A stretch of 64,000 nucleotides of DNA from Tipula vernalis (lineage: Eukaryota; Arthropoda; Insecta; Diptera; Tipulidae): NCBI GenBank assembly GCA_958295665.1, contig OY282559.1, forward strand, positions 268,250,057 through 268,314,056, given 5' to 3'. Positions 55,822 through 64,000 of the stretch are shown piece by piece. Below the pieces are notes generated by a model, which searched no databases, was not told where the DNA came from, and worked only from the letters and a program-made list of their open reading frames with translations. Positions within the stretch are counted from its first letter, which is position 1. Every line of letters begins with the position of its first letter. The position numbers and the translations under genes are program-made.

Positions 55822-56072
55822 GGGGCCCTATTCTCGAATTCCACATCCTTTTTCCACATGTGGACATCTGTCAAAATTCATAAAAATTGAATTGTTTCGG
55901 TACTAAGGGAATATTTCCGAATAGGTATAAGCATGTGGAAATAATTCCCCATATAGGAAAATGTCCATGCCGCGTGTTTTATATACGAATTACAATTTTC
56001 GAACGTTTTTGTGTGAACTTTGACAGATGTCCACATGTGGAAAATGGATGTGGAATTCGAGAATAGGCCCCC
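55822..56072 (-). mobile_element. MITE, copy 2
   Basis: 251 bp, the same family as 42122-42378 in opposite orientation, with the same inverted repeats (GGGGCCCTATTCTCGAATTC) and internal sequence. The flanks TCAA and AGGA do not form a target duplication. It ends 28 bp before the TIR element at 56101. Confidence 0.87.
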
Positions 56073-56713
56073 AGGACTGTTCTTGTCCAGGACTATACTA
56101 CCGTCCTAGAACCAAATGCGGTATCTACTGCTGACATGAAATTGAGATATTAGACTTTGAAGTTTTAGTAATAGCCCTTTGTAAATTGGAATGTTTTCTA
56201 TCTAATAAAGGTTATCTTTTAGGTGAATTGGGCTGAAAAATATAATAGAAATGTTAAATTTAAATAAAAAATTAATCTTCCCACTAAAAAATCACATACG
56301 GCATTATCGTAAAAAGAAATGTTTACACATGCTAAGTTATAGTGCGGTATCTACATGGTGCTTCGAGTTTGACGTAGATACAGCGTTTTTTAGAATCCAC
56401 ATTGAGAATAATTATACAAAAAAGCCGCATATACAAGTATTAGAAACTTGTAACAGAAAATTTCAGTTTCTTTTTTTTTATTTAAAAATAAATACTTCAT
56501 TGAATTGTATTTCAATATGAAAAATATAAATAAAATTATTAATTAATAAAATAATAAAATTCAATAAAAAATTAAAAGTTCATTATTCTTCAATTTCCGG
56601 CAAGTTTCTCCAAAACGCCTTTCGGTTTTCCGGAAGTATGCTCCCAAGGGTTTTTGGCAGTGCTTCTTTTTTGGATTTAGGGAATACGGGCTTACTTAAT
56701 GTCGCAGTAGTCG

Positions 56714-58948
56714 CTAGTAAAACCCCCATTTTTTTGCAGCTTTTTTGCAAAGAAAATCAAGTTTCTTGAAATCTTCGTTATACGAAGTCTTGTAATGTAA
56801 CAAGAAGCTGCCACTACAAACTTTAATTTGAACCATATCAGCTAAATGTGGTCTGGTAACATTTTTCTTGAGAGTAACTTCTGATTTGTAACCCCTTTCA
56901 TTGATAAAAGTTATAGTGTTCCATTTTCCTAATTTCAACGATGGATATTTTGGCTTTTACAACCGCATCAACAAAATCGTCAAAATCGTAGGTTTTTCCT
57001 TGTTTTTTTTTAGAAATAGTTCCACCTGATGGTGGAAACTGTCTGACGACATAAAAGTGTGTCCTGGTTTAAAATAATTGAGAAAAACTTCCTTCGCAAA
57101 TATCTCATCACTATTAATAAATCGAATTAAAAATGTTAATAAACACCAATTTTTGTTTTGGCTGAAACAGTTGTCTAGCCATATATTGATTTGTCGGGCA
57201 TCTCTATGCCGTTTTACAAATGAATAGAAGCAGCTGACGATATCTTCTTTGTCTCTGCCTGAAATACCCTCGTGCCACAGAACAGCGTATGGTTTAAGCT
57301 GCGATTTTAACCCAAGTGGTACAAAACTTTCATTGTACGCTACAAGTCTTTTAATAAAAATTACTTTTTTAAAGCTATCCATTCTTGGCAACATTATAAT
57401 TTTCTGCAAATCTGCAGAAACAATAACAACCCCATCTTCAAACTTTGCGCTAGATTGCACCTGGTAAAGTTCTCTCGACTGATTAGCACGTATTTTATGA
57501 GATTTCCAAGAGGTACATATTTCAAAAGTATCGTCCAAATTTTCCTCATTGTGACTATGCAATTTGAACACTTCACATTGTTCACATTCTTCGTGCCCCA
57601 GTAATACAAATGAAATATTTTTGCTTTTACACGTAAGCGATATGATTCATATGAGACGATGTCATTGTGTTTTTTGGTTTTAAAATCCTCGGACATTGTG
57701 GAAACTGATGTCACTTGGCAGATATCGTCGATTTGGAGCGTGAACACGCTTAAAAAATACAGCAGAAGGTTTATATTAATATAAGAAATAACTATGTTAA
57801 ATTACTGAGATTTAGAACTTACCTGTAGTGAGATATTGATGGATGGAACGACTCAATATGTTCATCTATAAGGTTATAATTAATTTTCTTTTTAGCAGAA
57901 CTGCGACGTCTACTTCTTAGAGGATTAATCTCATGCTTTGATGTTTTCGACAAGACATCATGTAAAATTCGATCATTCGATTTTTTATACTCTAAAGTGG
58001 TTAGGAAAAATGTTTTGCATACTTGTACCACTTTACCGTTTTCATCTTTTAAATAATATTTAAAAGAATTTTGTTTTCTATTACTTTCGGCCGTTCGACG
58101 TTTAATTGCTTGCCTAGTACAAGTATTCAGCATGAAACTGTTTCTCTGTTCAACAGATAGACTCCAGAAGTTAGTGTTTATCACTGCTCTATGACTTTCA
58201 TTGATTAGACTCAAACATAATTTAATGCAGATGGTTGTATCGCAGGGCGGTAATAATTTATGCTTCTCCACAATTGTTTGCCTTTTAATTTCCTCTTTTC
58301 AATTCTACTTTTTGGGTCTATCCACTTCTTTTTCTTGGGTTACTTGCTTTTGTCATTCTCATTTTGTATTTCAGATGAAGCTACACCAACTTTGGATTGA
58401 TCACATCTTGTAGACGTTATCGCATCCTGAGTAATCGTGACTGATGTTTCATTATATTGCACTTCCAGGATGTACGAAGTACTTGGTGTAGTAGAGGAGG
58501 ATATCTTAACATTTTCTAATACTACTTCGCTTAGTTCTTGATCTATATTTTGTCCCACTGCGTCATTTATAATTTGCCAGGAACTATCAAGTTGTTTAGT
58601 CACAAAATAAGTTTGTGGTAAATCATCAATATCACACACTTCATTTTCAGTGGATAAATTGCGTAACGGCGCATTATGGTTGTTATTATTTTTGGTCACC
58701 TCGAAACGTAAATCATCATGGCTGTTTCCAATAATAAATGTATCAGTTACTATCGGTATATTTGTGGAAGGTAGTTCAATTTGTGTAATCGCCGAAGATG
58801 ATTCATCATGTAAAGTATCGACGTTATTATCATTTATACATGCATTTGCACTAGTAACGCAAGTTTCTGTAGTTAACACCGGCGACTTATATAACATTTG
58901 CTTTTTAGAAGCTTACGAAATCATTACCTTAGCTCTATCACTTGACAT
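56714..58948 (-). pseudogene. Transposase-like gene with Cys/His and LDNC...QNKN / GHTFM motifs
   Basis: Starts at the ATG at 58948, with a TAA a few codons in; the frame from 58897 runs 186 codons of acidic, Ser/Thr-rich sequence. Next come a basic part, PPCDTTICIKLC, and the segment FKYYLKDENGKVVQVCKTFF to SFHPSISHYR. A 74-bp intron (57822-57749) has a perfect GTAAGT donor. The catalytic-looking region follows: Cys/His pair near 57590, VVIVSADLQKIIMLPRM, VLWHEGISGRDKEDI, IWLDNCFSQNKNW and FKPGHTFMSSDSFHHQVE. This matches a widespread uncharacterised arthropod family, which I believe corresponds to the DUF7869 type. Frameshifts at about 58300, 57625, 57005 and 56940, mostly in A runs, break it. 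Confidence 0.72.
57749..57822 (-). other. 74-bp intron in the transposase-like gene
   Basis: On the minus strand, CACTACAG|GTAAGT begins it and a T-rich tract then TTTTTTAAG|CGTG ends it. Removing it joins the SISHYR segment to the VFTLQIDD segment in frame. The size is typical of flies. Confidence 0.7.
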
Positions 58949-59413
58949 TATTTTAATAATCAATTACTCACTATTTACGTATAAGTATTAATGATTAAAA
59001 TAAAACTTTATATAATAATAATAATTTACCGTATTTATTTTCAAAAAAAAATTCAATATCATGTTTACAATTTGAAGAATTCTACAAAACTAAAAACAAA
59101 ATACACATATTTTATAACGATTCCTAGTCAAAAGTTGCGGTAAATGCAGTATACTAGAAACAAAATGCGGTATGTACATATTCACGCAACAGTTACTGCG
59201 TTTTTAGCTAGTAGTATGTAGATACCCCATTTGTGCTTAGGAAAGGTAAACATGTTAGAAAGATACGATAAAATGATGCGTGTTTCTTGGAAGAGATAAT
59301 GTAAAAACCGCGTTTTCCGTTGGTAAATAGGTAGAATAACATGCCAGGTTACTAAGAAAACCATAAACTCAATTTCCGATTTTTTGTAGATACCGCGTTT
59401 GATTCTAGGACGG

Positions 59414-61469
59414 CGGATACCAAGAGCTATTTTGGGATTGAAATCGATGAGATCCAGATTTTTGACACCTTCTGGGCTAATATAGTGTCTGTTTATTATT
59501 AGGTCTGCTTTTAGATAAATATTGCTTTGTCATGTTCCTTAGCAATTTTCATAAGTTTTGTATGGTTCATTGAAAAGTTAGGAAGGAATACCGCACATAG
59601 ATCAATTTTCAAATTTTCATGTGAACAGTGACAGTATTAAACAGATCAGGTTAACTTCCCAGTTAAATTATCAGCCCCAGTTCTAAATTTATTGTTAGGC
59701 GACCCGTTTACCGTATTGCAAAACAATTTTCGGAAGTTTCGTAGCACTTCCTTATTGTTGAATGTGCCATACACGAATTCAGCAAATTATCGTGGAACAA
59801 GGTAAACGATTAGGATTGAAATTAGAAAATGAATTAAGATTTGGGGTTGACAAATTAACGGTTTAAATAATCAGAAATCTTTACGAAAATCAACATATCA
59901 ACCCAACAAATTTTTTTTTTTTTTTTTATTTCAATGAAAATTTTAATTTGATCTGTTTTGATGAAAATTCGGGCAGAATACTTTTAAAGGAAGAATGAAG
60001 AAAGCGAAAGCAAATATTAGAAAGTGAGCGAAGTTGAGTTTTATTTGAGCAGTGATTTATTTAAATTCGTTATAGAGTTAACACCCTACCAGGAATGAAT
60101 AGATTTCGATTATTTATTCTACCAAAAAAAAAAAAAAAATCCCATATTTACTAGTTTTATCCCTTAATTTTCAGCTAATCAAGCCCCTTGATTAAATGAA
60201 GTGTTGGGTCGAATAGGGTAATATATTTTGGTGTTTAGAATATGTCAATTCTTAAATCTACAATTATTTTCCTAAATTTATCATTTGTTTTTAAATGATT
60301 ATGGTTTATGCGAAGAAAGTGGCTCCTGCTTAAGCGAAGTACAACTTCGATTAAATTTAATAAGTTTTCATCCAAAATAAAATTTTAATTTTATTTGAAT
60401 TATGAAAAAATTAGCTTTTTATAAGAATTTTCTATTAAATTTACATCGGAATAGTTGCTTTATTTGAGAAAGGGTATAAGATTAATTCGATATCATTCTT
60501 GCTTGAATGTAGATTATTACTAAACTCATTAGAGTCTTATACGAAATATACTTTATTACTTAGAACTATTACACGGTCTGCTCAGCTGAAACATTGCACT
60601 GTTGAACTTCAACTAAATATTTCAGAATATTCTAGAATAATGTTTGTATCAACATTTTCAATTATTTTGTTTTCTCCAAATACACCAAAATGTATTTTCC
60701 CAAAGATTTTAAATAATACAGGTTTCGCGGTTTTGAATTTAGATATAATTTTCAATAAATTAATTTTTATTTTTAAACTACCATGCTAGGACGCAAGAAA
60801 ATTATAACAAAAAACTCTGATTATAAGACGCGCTCGAATATAAGACGCATCGAGTTTTCTTTCATAAGCGTTAAAACATAGAAAAAGTGCATCTTAGAAA
60901 AGATATTGCAGCTTTCCATATTAAGGTACGTTAATTTGTAGTTTTTTAGCAGTCCACTGATGACGTTTGATAAATTGAAATACATGGACCAAATAATACA
61001 TTTTTTTCTAAAAAATTTGAACTTAATTTTGTCAGAATCCATTTTTTGCAATTTTTAAGCACAGTATTCTGACAATAAACGTTATAAAACTAATTAAAAT
61101 CAATCCAATATACACAACTCACAAGTTAAACTATATATTTAATCAATTAATTTGTTTAATATTATAATTTTAATAAAATACATATTAGTTTATATCGTTT
61201 ACTTAGCTCAAAATTGTCCGCTTGAGGAGCTTTTTCAGCTTCCCTTCCTTCCTTCGTCTTACACTATAAGCTAATTACTTCAACATTATTAAAAATTATA
61301 CATAAGTTTGAATCATAAATCTGTGTACCTAGTCGACATTTCTGTGTTCCAATTACTGTGTAGACATTATGCATGATGTCTTTGAAGGGGTCATAGCTTG
61401 CAGGGGGTTAACTGTTTTTATTATTTTATAATAGAAATTTTTTTTTACATTGGAAACCTTTAATTACAG
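59414..61469. other. AT-rich DNA without a recognised gene
   Basis: Two copies of ATAAGACGC about 23 bp apart (60823 and 60840) resemble the ends of some small DNA transposons. A T run lies at 59910-59929. The plus-strand frame at 60499-60789 has no recognisable content. Confidence 0.4.
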
Positions 61470-61650
61470 GTACCAATTCTTTGATTATGGAGAAATAGAA
61501 ATTAATTCATGTGGCGTACCATTAAGATATGAGCATATTAAACAGAAAAAATTACATGTTTCCGCTATAGAAAGTATGTGTCTGTTAAAATATATTACCC
61601 TGTTTTTAGGGGATCTTGTTCCAAAAAATGATAGAGTATGGATTAGCTGA
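61470..61650 (+). pseudogene. Exon-like fragment, possibly from a transposase
   Basis: A 3' splice-like site, TTTAATTACAG, ends at 61469 and is followed by about 60 open codons: YQFFDYGEIEINSCG, then ESMCLLKYITLFLGDLVPKN and a stop at 61648-61650. The GDLVPKND..W wording recalls the C-terminal region of large uncharacterised transposase-like proteins. No partner exon is found. Weak call. Confidence 0.35.
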
Positions 61651-61939
61651 AAATCAAAGGGTAAAAATTATTAAATATAGCAAGTTTTGTTTAATAATAG
61701 CAATCTTTATTTTTTCTGTGTTCGTGCATTTTTGAGATTTGGTTGTTGTTTTCTAAAAAATTCCTATATATAGGAATTACCGATAATCGTTAAATATATA
61801 TTGTATATAAATTTGAAGAGTATTTCTTGTCATATCCGAACTTGTAAACACAAAATAAAATATTTTCAACCAACGACAAATTGATTCAAATTGGACGACT
61901 GCAATCAAAATATTTTTAGTAAACAAACTTTTTGAATTT

Positions 61940-63375
61940 GGAATTTCAAGAATCTACAAAAGATTTATATTTTGGGAATTTAGATATAAAATCAATGATG
62001 CCAGAATAAATTTGGTTAAGATCGTCAGTATCACACTTTTGATTGACAACAGTTTCATGATTACTAATAATGTGAACCATTTTCAAAAATAAACGATTTT
62101 TATACAATTTTTTACTGTTCCAAATTGTTTACCTGATCAAATTTAAAAGTGTGTCCAGTATTAGAGAAATGCTGGCATAATGTAGTAGCTTAAGAATTTC
62201 TGATAGGTTTCGTGGTACCAATGTATTTCAATTGGCAATGGTTACATGGAATTAAATATACAATATTCGAACGATTTAATTTAAGTGTGATATCTTTGTT
62301 TGCTAAAGATGTTCCGAAAAGAGTTAGCCGTATTGAATTTGCACAATGTGCTGGAAATTTGGTGATTTATATATTAAATTTTGATGAACATTGTTATTAG
62401 TATCGACCGTACTAATAATTTGCCCACTGTTAGTTTGATCAAACTGATTGATTAATTTGTTGATCAAATATTTCGGGTATTTATTATTGATCAGATAATC
62501 TCTTATAATTTGATTGGTATCAACGGTGACATCTGTGGTTAATTTTTTAACTCGGTAGACCAAACGCCATATTAATTCGCTGACTAAAACTATCAAAATT
62601 GAAAATTCGACCGGACGATAAATTTTTCGCGTACATAATAGGATCAATTTGACCGTTATTCTTCCGAACTAATATTGTGTCCAAAAAAGGTAATTTATTA
62701 TCCGCTTCCAATTCTAAAGTACTAAATTTTAAACCAAAACGATTACTATTAAATTTTGAAAGTATGTATATAACCAATTTTATCATCAGGTGCACACAAC
62801 AATAAATCATCGACGTATATTAAAATCAATTGAGCTCAAGACGGTGTCAAGTAGCACTTCCATTACGACATCAGCCACTACTGGAGATAGAGGCGAACCC
62901 ATTGCAACGCCATTTATTTGTTTAAAGTAGCTGTTAACCAAGCTGAAATATCCTGATTTTAAACAAAATTCTAGAATATCTAGAAATTTTATTTTGGGTA
63001 TTCTGGTATGTGGTTCTATCATTGACCACCTATCTGAAATTGTTTCTACAGCCAAATCAATCTTAATGTTGGTGAACAAGGAAACTACGTCCCAGCTTAT
63101 TAATACATATTGATTTGGAATATTTTGTTGTTTTACGAAATCTACTAATTCGTATGAATTTTTACAATTGTACCTCCGATTATCAATTGAACTTTTCAAC
63201 GTTTCAGCTAAATATTTTGATGTTTTATATGTAGGGCTATTTATGAAACACACAATAGGCCTAATGGATGATCCGGTTTATGGATATTGGGAAGTCCGTA
63301 CAATTTAGGTACAACTGAAGAGTAGGTCGTAAGCTTGGTCTTAGTTTCCCGATCAATATGATTGCCTAAAAATAA
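61940..63375 (-). mobile_element. Penelope-like element, 5'-truncated
   Basis: One continuous, frame-broken coding region for a Penelope-type reverse transcriptase followed by a GIY-YIG endonuclease, on the minus strand. It is cut at about 63375 (5' side). No LTR-like ends are seen. Penelope-like elements are a separate class of retroelements that use this endonuclease. Confidence 0.88.
61950..63365 (-). pseudogene. Penelope-type reverse transcriptase and GIY-YIG endonuclease
   Basis: Order on the minus strand: VPKLYGLPKIHKP (about 63310-63270), a frame change, FINSPTYKTSKYLAETL, LISWDVVSLFTNIKIDLAVE (first catalytic Asp), VAMGSPLSPVVADVVMEVLL, a break at 62807 around the YVDD box, then LEADNKLPFLDTILVRKN and SGRIFNFDS. 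The linker is basic. The endonuclease has IVYLIPCNHCQLKYIGTTKP (62300-62200; the VYL...YIG pair is the GIY-YIG signature), HFSNTGHTF and a RLFLKMVHIISNHE block near 62060, in which the usual catalytic Glu appears to be Lys. Several frameshifts and stops; dead. Confidence 0.88.
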
Positions 63376-63379
63376 ATAT

Positions 63380-63782
63380 TGTGACGGTGACACCTAGTGT
63401 GTAATAGAAGAAGTCAAATTAATAGCTCAATGTTTAACTGTACTAAAATGGAATTTTCCAGGATAAAAATTGTTACGTAATGTTTCTACACTAGAAAAAT
63501 CATGAGCTTTCTAGAAGTTTGGTTTGTGTATATAAAAAGGCGAACGAAGTCGAATTAGATTAGTAATATTTGGTAAGCGATAGTGTAAAGATTTAAAGGA
63601 ATTAAAAAGTGATTTAAAAAGTGTTTTAGTGTAAAATAAAAAGTAAAAGTGATCAGTAAAATTTGAGAATAATTTACATAAAGTGATTTTGTGAATTTTT
63701 ATTGATAAACTGTGTTGTAATAAATTTTGTGAAATAAATAAATTCGTTGGAGATAAATTAAATTGATTTTGTATTATTCACA
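63380..63782 (+). promoter_or_regulatory. Possible solo LTR or promoter segment
   Basis: Begins TGTGACGGTGACACC and ends TATTCACA, the TG...CA pattern of an LTR, about 403 bp long. It contains a TATA box, an A-rich leader-like stretch and no open frame. The beginning coincides with the truncated end of the Penelope-like element. The other LTR, if any, lies outside the window. A host promoter is the alternative. Confidence 0.4.
63529..63540 (+). promoter_or_regulatory. TATA box
   Basis: TATATAAAAAGG, preceded by TTCTAGAA (63509-63516), a heat-shock-element-like inverted pair, and followed by an A-rich untranslated-like stretch. Confidence 0.5.
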
Positions 63783-63944
63783 ATCCAGTGATACGAACCT
63801 GGAGTGACAAGGCAAAAACGCAACAATATTTCATTTTGTTGTAGTTCAAATTTTGTAGTGAACGTGTGGGTTCCCTGTTTAATGATATGCATGTATTGTT
63901 ATGTTTTTGCCTTGTCACTCAAGGTTCGTATCACTGGATTGTGA
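63778..63944. repeat. Inverted repeat with 42-bp arms
   Basis: 63778-63819 (TCACAATCCAGTGATACGAA...) and 63903-63944 are reverse complements with one mismatch, separated by 83 bp. It starts at the end of the putative LTR. It may be a MITE or the beginning of a foldback. Confidence 0.88.
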
Positions 63945-64000
63945 GCTCCGTAGGCTTCCAGTAGGGTGCGCATCACGTGAGCTGTTCTGGTCTTGTCATT

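Larger units (their letters stand above)
56101..59413 (-). mobile_element. 3.3-kb TIR DNA transposon with an intron-containing gene
   Basis: Ends 56101-56129 and 59385-59413 are inverted copies (CCGTCCTAGAAC/TCAAAT/CGCGGTATCTAC) with two or three mismatches. The word GCGGTATCTAC recurs inside both ends (about 56342, 56370, 59163 and 59210), as subterminal transposase-binding repeats do. One gene on the minus strand fills the middle. I see no clear target duplication. Confidence 0.78.

Noticed and set aside
1..64000. CRISPR array, rRNA operon or bacterial gene system
   Set aside because: No spaced identical repeats of the right form, no rRNA-like sequence, and all gene content is eukaryotic transposon-type.

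Overview
The window looks like AT-rich, repeat-dominated chromosomal DNA from an insect, most likely a fly. The support is indirect: Jockey-type LINEs, BEL/Pao and copia retrotransposons primed by an internal initiator-tRNA segment, short introns (one of 74 bp) and long degenerate A/T repeats. I see no complete host protein-coding gene, no rRNA or tRNA gene and no CRISPR array. Nearly all coding signal is transposon-derived and broken by frameshifts, stops, deletions and nested insertions.

Layout, left half. 1-1226 is AT-rich DNA without genes. A Jockey-superfamily LINE (1240-13761, + strand) is flanked by a perfect 13-bp target duplication. Its reverse transcriptase is split at 4431-12623 by an 8.2-kb composite insertion. 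That insertion holds a diverged fragment of the host splicing-factor gene SF3B1, two copies of an unidentified ~740-830-bp unit (one split by a second LINE on the minus strand) and a ~130-bp-period tandem array. A decayed BEL/Pao element follows (15851-20035, +), then AT-rich DNA with a (TA)n tract, a shattered Jockey-like LINE (23420-26960, -), a degenerate A/T array, a copia element (about 28191-32213, -) inside that array, and a second copia element (32484-39775, +).

Layout, right half. The 3' LTR of the second copia is split by a 3.2-kb foldback-like insertion (36494-39688) with short GC-containing repeats at both ends and a dead LINE inside. A second BEL/Pao (43385-48213, -) is split by a 2.4-kb DNA transposon (43460-45834) with ~59-bp inverted repeats and a palindromic 6-bp target duplication. 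Two copies of one MITE (42122-42378 and 55822-56072), a Harbinger-like MITE (49191-49474), a possible host exon (50182-50370, -), a 3.3-kb TIR transposon with an intron-containing gene (56101-59413), and a Penelope-like element with reverse transcriptase and GIY-YIG endonuclease (61940-63375, -) follow. The window ends with an LTR/promoter-like segment and a 42-bp-arm inverted repeat.

The genes do not act together as a pathway. The window is a nested record of transposition. The parts most worth checking as undescribed are the SF3B1-bearing composite insertion, the two TIR transposons with large unassigned transposases, and the foldback-like element. Many frameshifts lie in A/T homopolymer runs, so some could be assembly errors rather than true mutations.
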